Assembly: GCF_028769735.1 (NCBI RefSeq)
Contig: NC_088178.1
Location: forward strand, 4,406,001 to 4,470,000
DNA length: 64,000 bases
Source of the DNA: Zonotrichia leucophrys gambelii
Lineage: Eukaryota > Chordata > Aves > Passeriformes > Passerellidae
Direction of reading: 5' to 3'
Positions 1-26,600 of this stretch are shown piece after piece. The first letter of the stretch is position 1; each line of letters opens with the position of its first letter. The position numbers were made by a program, and so were the translations under genes. The notes beneath the pieces are model-generated. The model was not told the DNA's origin and ran no database searches. It saw only the letters and a list, made by a program, of their open reading frames with translations.

Positions 1-9191
<9,191 letters not shown>

Positions 9192-9306
9192 ACCAAAAAG
9201 CAGCCGTGGTATAACAGCACGCTGGCGTCGCGGCGCAAGCGCCTCACAGCCCATTTTGAGGACCTGGAGCAGTGCTATTTCTCCACCAGGATGACTCGTG
9301 TCTCGG
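9192..9306 (+). CDS. COP1: COP1 exon c: basic/helical segment before the WD40 propeller
   Basis: This 115-nt exon (acceptor cccctcag, donor gtgagt) starts in phase 0 and ends one base into an aspartate codon. The peptide begins [20 protein letters not shown] and continues [18 protein letters not shown], about human 343-380. A basic run (RRKR) precedes a predicted amphipathic helix ([11 protein letters not shown]). This is the segment that leads into the propeller. Relative to the human protein as I recall it (RMSRIS), this copy has RMTRVS, a conservative change. The first 60 bases carry about seven CpGs, in sharp contrast with the CpG-poor introns on either side. Confidence 0.96.
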
Positions 9307-12821
<3,515 letters not shown>

Positions 12822-15525
12822 TAGGGCACACTCACTGCTGACCATCTGGGTGTGGGCTGCTCAGGCTGACTTAATAACCATTTTAAGCTAGTTCTTGTTG
12901 GTGTATATGCCAACAATATATATTTCCCAAAAATAGTTTTGCTAATGTGTGACTGCGTGTGATGATTTTGTGACTATCGTTGTTCTGTGAAAGCACTCAG
13001 GTACCTCAGCAGTACTTCTTATTCCTGTTGGTATTGATTAAGACCAAATCCAGAACCTTTGAGGTGCCAGTATCAGCAGCTGTTGTACAAAGCCTGTTGT
13101 CTTCATGTTAGCTTAGTTGTGTTGTAAGTGATGCAGTTCTGGCATTTTAAAAACCAGCCATCTTGTTTGATAGTCTTAAGAATCTGTGGTGGTTTTATAT
13201 TTTGTTGGTAGGTCTAGTCACAATGGCAAATATTAAAAAGCTGAGTTGTTTGTAGCTGTGATTGCTTGAAGTCTTGGGCTGTGGAAGCTGTTTGTAGTGA
13301 TGAACACTAGTGAGGGGGTGGTTGTAAAGCCAATGAACAGTTCTGTTCTTGCCTGCAATTCCTCTCTGTCCCAGCTGTGCAGGGTGATCATGTCCTGTGT
13401 ACTGCTGCTGAAGCTCATCTGAGCCTCCTGTGGACCAAATTTGACACATAGCTGGTGAAATGCTTTTGACTGTCTTTCAGCAGAATCATTTTCCTCTAGT
13501 TCAGGTCCATGAACCAGCTCCCTTAGGGATCAGGCTATAATAGAGCACAAGAAGAGGATGGGAATTGCTGCAGCACTAACCTTAAACTGGTTTCTCCCAC
13601 CCTGGGGGTCTTGCTTATTTGTGGTAGGTTGTCTTTGGAGCTCCTTGGGGTAGAAAAATGATGGAATATCTTAACTAGGAAATCTTCTCTGCTTGGCATA
13701 TGTACAGGACCTGTTTGAGCTTCTTGCAAGCACATTTCACTGATTTAAATGTTTGTTCACAGCAGTCTCTTGAGAGAAGGAGTAGTATCATCCCTGTTTT
13801 ATATATGGGGAGCAGGAAATCCAAAGAGACTGTACCTGAGGTCTTGGAAAAAACATTATGTTGACAAGATAGATTAAACTTGTGTTTTCTGACTTTTCAT
13901 CTAGCACCTTACAAAGGGGCCACACAGAAAGTGACAGAAGAGCTTGAATGTTTGTTGAGGGACCCCCAGAAATTTGCACTATTGAAGCAATTGGAGGCAT
14001 TGTGTAGCAGAGATTTTGTTTAAAGCAGCATTGATTCCTTAACTACTGCAATATGTAGCAGGAATGTGTAATGTCCGACTTAGGCAGAGGTCAGAGCACA
14101 GTAATCAGGAATCTGACGTATCTTTAACCTGCACTGATTGGGTTCACACCAGCTGCAATGAAATGCAGATGGGAATCTCACTGCAATGTGGACAAACTTT
14201 CTCAGCTACTAGTTCAGCATGGATTGGATTTTGCTCCTTTGCCCTTTCTTCTCCTTGACATTCTGCAAGAGCAGCATTTTTGTGGTATTTGCTTAGAAAA
14301 TGCTGGAAGGACAGTAAATCACACTCATAGTTGAAGGTATTCTGATTTTTGGGTGAAATATAAGTTTGAAAATGTTTGTTACTGTCATAATGAAGATACA
14401 GTGAAGCCTTCTTCAAGCCAGTGCTAGAATTGGTAATTAAATGCATTTTACTGAAAAATAACTTGGTTTCCAAGTCAGTGTTCTCCCCTGCTCATGCTTT
14501 TTATTGATCAAAGCATTTGAGAAATTTTCAGAGGTTTTAGTGTGTAGGCTAAGACAGTTCACATCTGAGCATGTCCTTCAGTGCTTTGGTAAAGCAGCTT
14601 TGCTGAATGTGCTGCTGCCATTGTTCTTGTTGGCTTCTGGCTATTCAAACAGTTCATGTAAATCAGGATTTGTTAATCAAGAAGTTACACTTGATATATG
14701 TTGGCCAACACAGGCTGGTGTTCACTTTTTTTTTTTTCATTTAAACTGATAACCTCGAGTTGTGAGAGTCTGTGAACTAAATAAGAGCAGCTTTTAGGTA
14801 TTCACACATGAGCCAAATTAAGGTATTTAAAAAGTGAAATAATGCTTTTAAGATGCTGTGAAAGTTTTATTGTTGATTTGGAACACTACACTGATCTTTA
14901 AATGTTTTCCTGGGTATGCTGTAGGAAACAGTGATGAAATGGCACAACGTTAAGTCTTGGTGTTTAGCTGTTGCTGAGACAAATGGATTTAAATACAGAG
15001 TTAATACAAGACTAATACATAAGAAGTCTTCATAAAATTCTTAGCCAGTATTTTAAAGAGATATTTAAAGTATACTTCAAAATACAAATAGAACTGACCG
15101 GAAGTTAAATTTCCTTGTGTTTTTTTTTTATTTAAATAAGTTGCTGTTACAGATGGACAGAATAGAATACAAAAGGTTTGGTTTGATTGCTCTAACCCTA
15201 CATAAAGTTCACAGATGACTCCAAAAGATCTGCTGGCTTAAACAACTTTTATTTTTTTAAATAAGATGTATTACCTTTAGGTTCACAGAGGAGAAGGATG
15301 TAAACAATCCTTATCTATAAAACACTGATGTTTAGAAGTGAAATAAAATTGGGTTTATGCTAACAGGGTGAAAAGTGTAATTAAAGACTGTGTACAAATA
15401 GGCTGAAAAAACTGTGGAACTGGGCAGCAGCAATACCCTCCTGAGAGCCTTGTGGTAAGAATGTTTATGGATGTCTGGACTTAACTGTGGACTAATAAAG
15501 AACTGTAAACATATGTATACAAATG

Positions 15526-15551
15526 TATTACATATGTAAACATATGTAATA
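15526..15551. repeat. Perfect 12-bp inverted repeat (hairpin), 2-nt loop
   Basis: The left arm tattacatatgt (15526-15537) and right arm acatatgtaata (15540-15551) are exact reverse complements separated by AA. A direct repeat, aactgtaaac, flanks the structure at 15501-15510 and 15555-15564. It is AT-rich and may have arisen by slippage; no function is implied. Confidence 0.85.
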
Positions 15552-18077
15552 AACAACTGTAAACAGTGTTACTAAAAAAAATCTGATTAAATGTTTAGGA
15601 ATGCTCCAGTTGCCTTTTAGAAAGAGGAAGCAGAGAAGGAAAATTTCAACCCTTTGTCCTTTTTCCCTTATTTTCTTCAAGAACACCAGATTATCAAGAA
15701 GAATGTTCAGGGAAAGCACATTTGAGGCTTTGCTGTTGCAGGTTACTGAGTTTGGCTGTAACATCAAGGGGACTTCAGCATGCTTTCAGTATGAATGTGC
15801 AAGTATCTCAGTATGCTAAATGGCTTTTTAATACACTCACTTCTCTTAAGTACAAAGTATTTACAGTTTTCACAAGTATATTAAATTTTGTTAGAATTGG
15901 GCCAAGGAATAAATTTTCCATTTATTATTCCCCCAGACAGAGCAGTTGTCAGAGCTTAACTTTCCTTCTCTCTGCTGGCAGTGGCAATAAATGTAAAGTC
16001 TTTCTTTTAAAGATGAGTCTGTAAACTGCTGCGTTAGCATTACAATGATTTGTGGAGAAAATTGCTTTACCACTGTCAGGGGCCTTCAGAGAATAATGTG
16101 GCAGTCTTTCATATCTGAGAAAAAGAACAGGAAAATCCAAGAAATGTGCCACAATGAGGTGTCTCTATGAAGCCTGGGTACCAGAAAGCTGGTTCTCCCT
16201 GCTCCATGATTCCCACCTTTGGGAACATGAGGAAACTCTAAGGTTTGGGGGCTTTGTGTGGGTTTCTGTCATTGGCTCAGACTTCAAATTCTTCCAGATT
16301 AGTTTACTATTTCTCTGAAAGATCTTAAAGTGACATTTAAAAGGTTTTGGATAGGTGACACTAGCTGCATGTAAAGGCTCAGTGATTTACAGAGAGGGAA
16401 ATAAACAACTTGAGGTTTTGGATGGAGAAGCCTTGGTCAAGTCATCTGTTGAATCATGATCCAGTGTTCAAAAACTGCATCTTACCTTTGGTGTCCATTA
16501 TATTTTTTCCATTGCTTGCTCATTGTTCCATTGCTTCTAAGTAATGAATGAGATGTGAAGAGGTATCTCTTAGCATCCAAACTGTATGATTTTGTTTCAG
16601 TATGGCATTTTTGTTTGTGTTCAGCCTTTCAGTAATATGACCTGAAATTCTTTCTTCAAAGGTGAGCTTAAAGGAAAAAAATCCATTATGAGTGAGTTTT
16701 TAATGTATTCATTGAACTGTTTAATTTTTCTATTGCCCTTTTTACTTTGGACTGCAATTATTTGTCCATATAAATTCTCAGATCCAGACTTTAACAAGAT
16801 ACTTTTTAATTCTGAATCCACCATAACCAAGCCTTTTTTTTTTTCTTTTAATGCTTGGGCTGCCTAGGATTAGATGAGCCATTTTATTAAAGTTTGTGAC
16901 CAGCAATGCTTCTTGCAGGTAAAGATAAATTAATGAAATGGAAACAGGATTATGTTTTAGTGTAGTAGATGCTGCTCCTTAAGAAATGAGGAAGGCTGGA
17001 TTTTTACTTATAGCCTGTTAAATAAACCATTTTTAAAATGGACTCTTTATGTACAAGTGGCAGCTCAAAGCTGGACAAATCTGTCTTATTTGAACTATTC
17101 CCAAAAGTAGAAGGGAGTGAGAAATGTTTGGATAAGGAGACTTAAATTGCAGAATTACCAAGGAAACTTGAAGTATAATTCCCTAAACTTACTTGAAGTT
17201 TGTTTTTCTCCTGTGATTTTCTTACTTTCCTTCATCTGAAGTTCTGGGTTTTAGATCACACATTGTCTGGGGCTGAAATGGGATTTTTGTTTAATTAGAG
17301 CTGAGTGAAGCACGGAGCCTTTCCCTTACTTTCCCATCTTTCTCTGGAGTGCTGAACTGATATATTTCCTAGTACATGATTGTGGTCTGGGTCCCTTGAG
17401 CAGAAGCTAAATGTGACTTGTACCCAGCCAAAGGGTTATACAGGGGTCAGTGCTGATCTCTGAATTCAGAGTTCAGGGATGCTGCCCTGGAACACAGCCC
17501 CCCAAGTCCCAGGATGGGCTGCTGGTACCAAGGACTGACACCAGAAAAGAGCTTATTTGCTTTTATCTCCAGTCCTGACCTGCAAAGTAAACCTTCTGGT
17601 GACCACAGTGATGCTGCAGAGAGAAGTTTTTTCTTTCATCAACATAAGAGCTAAAACTTAACTTGAAATTGGGAGGTTAATGAATGAAGTGGCATGGCTG
17701 CCAGTGGAACCTAATTTTTTTCCTACTAATTTCAGACAATTTGGCAGTAGGAAAAATCTTTTTCTCATTAAGCTCTCTTAGTACTTGAAACCTGTCTTCA
17801 TCTGCAGACAATTAGATGAGAATTTTTAGTTGAATTTCAACTTTATGAATTTTCATAAATGATCTGTTAAAAGTATTGAGCAATCTTTTGATTCATTTGG
17901 GAACTGGCTTTTAAACAAAATGTTTTAAATAGTGATTGCTCTTCAGGTTTTTCCTTTTTTTCTTTCAAGATCTTAAAAAATCTATATGCAGTTTATGCAA
18001 GGAGCTTCTATGCCTTGCCGTGTAGCAGTCACTGCCTGCAGCATGGGGTAATCCAGTTTTGGAGTAGGATTCTCAAA

Positions 18078-18197
18078 GGGATGAGAGCTCCATCCTCAGA
18101 TTCATTCAAGAACAGGCTGAAGAAAGCCCTGAGTAAGCTGGTGTGATCAGAGCTGCCTCTGCTCTGACCAGGTTATTGGGCTAGAGACCTCAGAGTC
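18078..18197 (+). mobile_element. CR1 LINE fragment, sense, lacking its extreme 3' end
   Basis: The stretch around gagctccatcctcagattc, aagaacaggctgaagaaagc and ctagagacctcagag follows the bird CR1 3' region (consensus recalled: clauses of the form agctccatccctgga, aagaacaggctgga, ctagagacctcc). The terminal ATTCTATG-type octamers are not present. It is an old, diverged fragment. Confidence 0.7.
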
Positions 18198-20704
18198 TTG
18201 GGGACTGTACTTGTGATAAAGGTACATGACCAGAGCATTAGAAATTGTACATTTTGCCCTCACTTTCTACTGAGCATCTCCTTTTGGCCTTAGGTTTTGA
18301 GAAGAATTTAAGGAGGAACTCTGTATGTGACTTTAACATGTGTAGTGCAAAGGATATTTCACTTCTACAAACCTTGTGATTGCTGCTTACAATTTCAACA
18401 GGATTGTATTTATTAGATTTAAGATTGCTTTTCTGTTGAAGAGAAGTTTCCTGAAAGTGCAGGAACTCACAATGGATGCTGTAGTGTCAGAAGTGTACTT
18501 TGAGAAATCAATATTCAGGTAGGAGGATGGTACTGATGCCTTTTTCAACCTAGAAATGAAACAACACATGCTTTCAATATAGGATAGAAGGTAATATAAA
18601 AGGGGATCTTTATTTTGAGGCCTCCAGAGGCAGTCATGGAGAATATCCACAAAAGCCTGTCCACATGGGGTGAATACAGTTTTTGTAAGTTTAGCAAATG
18701 AGCATAATTGACAAAAAAGCATCAATTAGGAATACAAGGGGTGATGCAATTCCCCTCCAGGTCAAGCTCCTTCTCTGGACCACCCCCACTTTGTACTAGC
18801 TGTACTTTATGAAAATGTGTCTTGAAGAATTCTTCTCAACCTTGGTAGCCAGGAAGAACCAAGATAGTATTGGGGCCCTGGAATTTGTTTTATCTTTCTG
18901 CCTACAGAAAGGGCATGCAAAGTTACTGGGAAAACTAGCCACTAATACAATAGTATCCAGAGCTACAAATATGTGTGCAAAGAATACAGAGAAAAAAGCA
19001 TATAGAGAAAAAACCAAAAACTGAAATGGCATCTTTAACATATGAAAATTTCCTTGCATCATTGTATCCACCCCTTTTGATTGCTCAGGATGAAAATCTT
19101 TTCAGTGAGGCTGGAGGTAGCTGCCCTTCCATTCCTGGTGATGTTAATGTGGTAATGGGTGTCATCAGGCAGCAGTGGTGTCTTGGCCTCAAGAACTGGA
19201 TGGGCAAGCCACAAAAACTGTGGTTCCAGCATCTTGCACATACAGTTCACATTCTGAGTGTTTGTAAAAGTCAAAGATGGATTTCATTTAATCCTCTCCA
19301 ATTTTATAGCTTTCATTTGGCATTGAGTGTTGATACAGTGAATTCTTTTTTCTTTGTAAAGACACAAACCTCTTATTAATAGAACATGGATTTCTGTATC
19401 TTATTACAGTATTCTTTTAATTTTCTAGCCATATTTGTTGTAAATGGCTGAATTTTTTGAAGAGCTAATGATCTGAAAAGTATTAGCATGCCTTTGGATT
19501 TTTTTTGTTTGTTCCTGGCCAACTAGAGACATTAGCCTGTTAAATGGTGGGTAGTTGAGCAGTATAATAAGAATGTGTTAAAGCATCAAAGATGTATGGT
19601 GTGGGCTTAAACGATTCTGAGAATAAACCTTACAAGCAGCTCAGCCTGGAGAAGAGGCTTGAGCTCATGATTATTAATATATCATCGTTTCCATTAATAA
19701 ATACAGTTTCTGAGGCATGTTTGGGATTTATGTGCTGCATAGTTGTTTCATAGAATAAGGTAATAAATAACACAGAATAAGCTATGAAGTGATGTTTGTT
19801 TTCATGGGATTATATAAAGTGTGTGCATACATTTGTGTAAGGGAAGTCAGAACAACTCTGAGACTGTGGAATTAAGGGTATACATAAATCATTCTTTAGA
19901 AAAAGTAAAAAAAGGATAGCATTCAAAATAGCGAAGAAATAAGATTCAAAGTGCCATCAAAACAAATCTCATTAAACATTTTTGTCAGCTGGATGAGAAA
20001 TGCTTCAAATGATGCTTTAACCTTGTTCTGTCATTACCAGGCAATGGGAACATTGCAGTTAATTGCCCAAGCCCATCCTCTGGCTGCTTGGGAAAGGCTC
20101 CTATGTGGTGTATGGATTTGGTATTTAGGAAGGCTGGTGCCTGTTGGATTGAGCTGGGTTGTCTAAAGAGGTTACTGTCTCCAGCTGTCCCTCCTGATTC
20201 TCTGCAGGGTGTCTGGCAGGAGAACTGGTGGCAGTGTCAGGAAAAGGCAGAGGCTTGGGATGGTGATTTGTCCTGTGAAATGGGACCTCTGGCAGTGTGG
20301 TCAGCTGGAGACAAACATCCTCAGCTGCTGCTGCCAGGTCATGGAGGAAGCATTAACTGGAGCCTACAGACAGAGTGCATTGTTTAAAGTCCGAGTATTG
20401 ATGGAGAATTCTCTTTCAGATCTGTTTGTTCCCCTGCCTCGTCAGCTCTGTCAGCTGTTGCTGTGCTCAATTTTAAAGAAACAAAATCCTTGTTGGTGTA
20501 GTAACTAAAAGGTAGCTTGGAAACGAGCTTTTGAATGGCTTTATATCTAGAAGGCACTTCAGTACTTGCCACAACTGAGTTCCTTCCTACTTAATGGTGT
20601 AATCCTGATAAGATGGTGCTGTTGTTCAAGATACCTTACAGGCTGTTGTGGAGCAGGGTTTCCTCTCTAAAACCTCAGCTTGGGTAGAGTCTGCTATGTT
20701 CTGT

Positions 20705-20912
20705 TCCAGCTGAACATGAGGAACTTCTTTCCTGTGCAGTGATGGTGCACTGGCAGATTGCCCAGACAGGGTGCGGAGTCTCCTGAGATATTCCAGAACC
20801 ATCTGGATGCAAGGCTGTGCCATGTGCTCTGGGATGATCCTGCTGGAGAAGGGAGGTAGCACCAGATGACCCACTGTGGTGACTCCAGCCTTATCCATTC
20901 AGTGATTCTGTA
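20705..20912 (+). mobile_element. CR1 LINE 3' tail, sense orientation
   Basis: Recognisable CR1 phrases occur in order: agctgaacatgaggaacttc, tttcctgtgcagtgatggtg, gagatattccagaacc, tgctctgggatgatcctgct, ggtagcaccagatgaccca. The element ends at the family's terminal motif as cattcagtgattctgt. It is 5'-truncated, as is usual for CR1. It does not overlap any exon. Confidence 0.88.
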
Positions 20913-23602
20913 CTGGAAACACTTCCCAAACTTGAAGGCAGATGAGAATGTTTGGATAGTTGTAACCTCTTCCACCTTAATGTTTGAAAATGTTGACTCT
21001 GTGCTGTGGCTGCTGCCAGCTGTTCATAACCCGCTGTGTACCAGCCCAGCTGGGTGAAATGGTACCTCCTGGGTTTCAAATACAGATATAGGTTACCCAA
21101 AATACTGCAGCAGGCAGACTGATCATTTGGCTTGAATTTTAAATAGTGTCATAAGGAACGCTCTGCGTTTAACTGTTGGCATTTTTAGTTAAATTTCCCC
21201 TGCTCCAGGAAATTATTTAAAATGGTGTTTGTGGAAAAACTGAATCTAATCCTCATTAAGTTGCAGGGTAGTCGTTTGCAGCAGCTTTGGCTCATTGTAC
21301 TTCTGTGGATCTGGCATAGAAACCCTGGCATTGTCGTCATCCTCTCTTCAACATGCAGAAGAGCATCGCCCAGCAGTAAAGTGGCTTTTTATCAATACAC
21401 TTTTTATTTGGTGGCTTGCAGAATTCAGCAGTTCCCTATAGGTTTTGTCATCATTAGTGTTAATTAAGCCAAATTCCCCTAATGCATGTATGGAAAAAAA
21501 CCTTATGCAGCAGAAGAGAATGTTTCTAGCTATAATCTTTTAGCCAAGACTGGGACTCTGCTATGGCTTCCTGGGATATTTTGGGTTGTATTTAGAGGAG
21601 ATTAGGTTCATGGTAACTTCTTTGCAAAGTAGAGAGGAGCATGGTTCTGAAAACTGAGCTAATGCAAGGAGCCCAATTAATCTCACAGCACTATATGCTC
21701 TCATTGGGTTTGAAAAAAGAACGGCTCCGTTTTATCTAGAGATGACAAAGCATAAAAGTCACTCTGTTGGGTTTGATTTCTGAGCTGTGAGATGGATCTG
21801 AGCCCGCCAAATCTCCTCCATTCAGGTTTAATATTCTCCTTTAAACAAGCTCTTTATGGAACAGGAGTATTATGAAGTGGTCTCTCTTAGAACTGCTGGC
21901 ATTTCATTACACTTAAAAGGATTTTTATAAGCAAGAAGTGGGCCTGGAACTAGGTCTAATGACATTACTTTGTTAATGTGGTACCTTTTTATGCCTTTCT
22001 TCAAACAGAGCAGAACAGCCCTCCAGGCTACTGTGCCTGTAAGAGAGATCCTGACAGTGTGACTGCAGCATGGCTGTGCAATGATGTCTTTCCAAGGAGC
22101 CCAGAGCTCAGGACTGTCCTTCCCTGTGCAGTGCAGGCTTTGCTGGGCTAATGCAGCAGACTTCCCAGCCTGTTTCCCAGATGGTGGGGGAAAGTTAATT
22201 AACACAGCTGACTTTCCAGTTTCTGGTTTTTGTGCTTCAAATAGGGGTTTGATTAGGGGTAACATTCTCATTGGATGTTTAGAGCCTGGAGGAAGAGAGG
22301 AGATGGGAGGGGTACCCTGGGTGCATTCAATGGAGCCACTGGAGCTGGGATATTTCAAGCAACTCCAAAGAATGGCATCAGTCTGAAATAGCTTAGGGTC
22401 CTCTGTCCCACAGTGTTTATTAGATATCCATTGCACTTGAATCTGATCTACTGAGAGTAGCTAAGATGACTTCACCTTGATCAGAGGACAAATCTGGCAA
22501 ATTTCTGGTGATCTAGGGGTCACATCTACCCTAAGGTAATGTGATTCTTCAGGATAAAAGTGTTTGCTGTCTGATAGAATGACTTTGAGTGATAATCTCA
22601 TTTATACATTTAACTTATCTATCCAAATAACAGTTTACAGAGAATTGAGGTTTAAGTGGTCCTTTCTGACTAGAGATAGCAGCTACCTGTCTGGGATCAT
22701 GACATGCTTGCTCAGTTTATATTTTAGAAAATATCTGGCAGCCTGGGAGTTTCAATCAAGAAATATGTTCTGTAGTGGTGGTCTGTCCTTGTCCCTGTGA
22801 CACAGATTAAGGACTCAGAAATAAAAGCAGTGACCTTACTTAGGTGGTGGTGCTCTGGAGTAAGAAGTAACTAATGGAACTGCTGCTTTATTACAGAGAA
22901 AAACCTCAGTGGTTTATTTCATCCACTCACAGCTTTAGCAGAACAAGCTTTCGGTACTGAAACTTCATATCCTTTGTTTCAGTAGCTTTGGTTTTTATGT
23001 GTGACAAAATGTAGACTTTGAGCTGATAAAACACAAAGTCTGAGTGCTTTACTGCAGCTTCCTATGCCTCATTATAGCTTTGTTTTTAAAAAACCATGTT
23101 AGTATGCTAGTAGTGCATACTTAGTGACACTAATTACCTTCCTTAATTACTTAAAATATCAGTCTGTTGTAAGCAGTCTCTCAGGTGTGTGATATTAATA
23201 CCAATTTCTGTATTGGCCCCAGGTGCTTAACAGTCTACAGTGGTGCCCACAGTGTTGGATTGTAACCTAAATATCTAATCTTTGGCTTTGGTGCCTCAAA
23301 ATGAGCATTGGAAAGAGATAGCCAGGCTTGGAATTGTTAGGAGTGACAGGACACCCCTTGGAGGCCATGCAGTGGAAGCACAGAGTAAGAAAGACTTTAA
23401 GGAAATATAAGGGAAGGTTGAAAACTGCTGCTGGCATCTCTCATTCTTCTCACCAATTAAGTCCCAACAATATATTCATGTTGTCATTAAATATGGGATT
23501 CCACAGCAAGATAGGAGTTGATGTTAGAGATACAGAAATAGAAACAGCACTAGGCTGGGGAGAAACAGAATTGAAAGGTTCTGGTATATGCAGAGAGGAC
23601 AG

Positions 23603-23646
23603 TATGTGTGTGTGTGTGTCTATTTATATATCTATATAGATATACA
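23603..23646. repeat. (TG)n / TA-rich compound microsatellite
   Basis: About seven TG units (23605-23619) are followed by an AT tract. The tract contains an 18-bp perfect palindrome, tatatctatatagatata (23627-23644). Confidence 0.85.
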
Positions 23647-26600
23647 CAGCTCCATGAGAGGGACTGAATCATCTACTTTGTAAAAATGGCAACTCCTACA
23701 GTCACACATCTTGGTAAGGAGTCAGGGCTGAGGCATTTTTGGTTACAGTGGCAATTGTAGGCTGTGTATAAGAAGGGGAGAGGAGCAGTTGGGTGAAGAT
23801 CTTTACCTGTAACTGGTGGTGCATTAAAGGCAAGTGCACTTAGATACCTTCTCCCTGCCTTCTCCTGTTTTCAAGCACTGGGTACAGTGCATCCCTGTTG
23901 ATATCTGGTGTGACCCAGCTGTACATAGATTACTGTTGTCAGGAGTTAGTACCTGAAACATGTGTGTGCTTCTTAAAAAGTGTAACTGGGAGGGAGGAAA
24001 CCCTCCTCTGTCCCAGATCAAATCTTCTGGCCAGTATCTCCTAGCTGTAGTGTGACTTGTTGAACACCAGTCTTGCTGTTGCCTTGCTCATAACCCTTTT
24101 GGGGAGGCAGCTGCTCCATTGCTTTAATCAATTTAGTTGCCCATCTGTATGCATTCCCTAACTCCAGCGCATCCTCCGGGGATGTGGAGAACAACTGCAC
24201 ACACCAGCAGGATGCAAATGTACTAAGGCTTTACACAATGGCAGAGCTGCTAAATACTCCTTCTTTACTCTTTCCCTGCTGCTCTATCCTCAACACCAAA
24301 GCAGGCTTCCAGGCATATTTCAGAAGCAATTTATTTCATAATTCTATTTGTTAGCTATGAGTGTTCTCCAAGGTCACAGGCTTTACCATTAAAATAAAGC
24401 AGTTGATTTATAATCTCACAGATTGGGAATTAAGATAAGCAGTGGAGAAACCAGAACCCTTGAGGATGTGCTTACTTTCTAGCAGCTCTTAGTGATATTT
24501 CCATAAGATGTTGGTTGTCAACTTCTTAGGAGAAAGAAAGCAGTGATTTGGGAATGAGAGATGTCTCTCTTCTATTTTCCCTAAAACAAAACTGTCAGAT
24601 CCTTTCAATTTGATTTCTGTAAGTAATTCTGTGGCATGTTTATAAAGCTCTTTCAAATATCCAGCGGTTCATATGTCCCCAAAAGATTCCTTATAGAAAT
24701 TTGGTTAGTCTTGGTTGGTCAGAAATGTGGAATTTAAAAATAGGCTGAACAAAAAGGAGCAGTTGATAACTGCTTTTAACAAGTACATCTTTGAGGAGCA
24801 AGGACCACTGCTGGTCCAGAGGGTAATTTCACTGGAGGTTTTAATTATTTACTATTATTTTATTGCATGTTATTGTGCTAATGAGGAATTCACTTGGACT
24901 ATGGAAATGTATCACCTGCAAAGCAGAATGTTGTCTTTCTGAGCTGGCTCTTTTGAGTCTTTTGACAAGACAAAACAAAACTTAAATTCTCTGGTGAATT
25001 TTCATATAGATAAGCTTGTGTATAAGCAAGAGCTTACATTGACACAAAGACTTCAAGCAGCAGGTGACAGGAGTACCCACGAGCCAGTTAAATGCAAATA
25101 AGGCTTGCATAATACTAAGTGTATTTAAAAGATTTGCAAGAAAAAGCATAAAAATAATGGTTGCTGTGCAGGTAGGCTGTTTGTCCTAATGCTGATTAGT
25201 CCAGGTGTAAGCAGAGCTTTGCAAATACTAGGAACAGTTTTATATGGTATATAATGCACTTGATTAGGTAGTTAGATTGTTCCTATTTTTGTTTGTAAAT
25301 CACTGGTGAAAAGCTGACTGGCAGAAAGAGAGAACACTGGCTGTTCCAGGACTGAGCACAGGTGATGGGAGGCCAAGGTGCAGGTGTGTGTTGGTCTGCA
25401 CTGTAGTGGTTTATTTCTGCATTCTTTTTCTCCCTGCAGTGTCTTTGATGCTGTTTGAAGGTCACAGGTCTGACAATTCCATTACTTAAGGCTTTTTATA
25501 TTTTAATGATGTGTTAACTTTTATGGGCATCTTTAAATACTAGTTTGTTTTGTCTACACCATGTCTCTATTAAAAAAAAAATAAATTGAATTAATACTGG
25601 AGAAGCAAACCCAACCCAAATGAGAGAGTTTCTATTCTCCTCTAATAACTTGGCTTTTTACCAGACATTGTAATGCATTATTTTTCTTTCTTCAGCAGAA
25701 GGCTGAGGGTTTAAATTGAATCCAGGCAGATGAATCACTGCCATCACTTTAGTTGTGCTTTACCTGAATCCACAGGGCAGAGAACAGGAGAAGAGACAGC
25801 AGTTCAATTAAGATTGTGGTACAAGTAAATCCTTTGTATTGTTATAGAGGCTTTGATTATAAAGTTCTTCCACAGAATAGGGTGAACTGAAAAAACAAGA
25901 CAGACCTGAATGGTATTTTCATCCTGTGTGTATAAAAAGTGATTTAGATTAGTGTAGATCTGGGGAGTGGGGAGAGCAGCCTGGATGCTTAGGTGACTTC
26001 TTTCCCTCTCCCATTTTATTTAAATAGATGCCTGAATGCCTGTTTAATTCCCCAGCCATAAGCATGTTCCTCCCTGCATTTTGGAGGCTCATGATTCTGC
26101 AGGCTGCACCTGATTAGCTTCTCTAGCAGTCACTTGTGAGTGGGGCCATCTCCTGCCACTCCTGGGAGAAGTTTGGGTGCCTGAGTTAAATGGCCAAGTT
26201 TCAAGCTGCTTCATTGAATTATTTTAAAGCCACAGACTGCATATCAACAGTCTTTTTCTCTCCATAGTTTAAAAATAACTTGATGATATCTCCTTTACAA
26301 GGACTTGAAAATTCTGTTGGTGTTTAAATTTATCTTCCCTTGGAAACATTGCATTGCCTTCGACTCCTCAGCTCTGTGAGGAGTGGAAAGCTCTTGCTGT
26401 TACAGCAATGGGGGCAGCCTGAAGAGCCCTTTCTCTTCTTGTAATTGGTTTAATGCCTTCTAATTGTAGAAAGGTACCTTAAATGCCCCTGCTCTTAGGA
26501 TTTTGAATGTGGAATTAGTGTAAACTCAGTTTTTCCTGCTGCCATTAAGAACTTCCTCCCTGGTTCATAAACACTCTGGATTCTTAAGGGGGAAAAAACC

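Noticed and set aside
19638..19670. cagctcagcctggagaagag, a CR1-like phrase
   Set aside because: Only about 25 bases match and the flanks do not follow CR1 order. It is too short to call an element.
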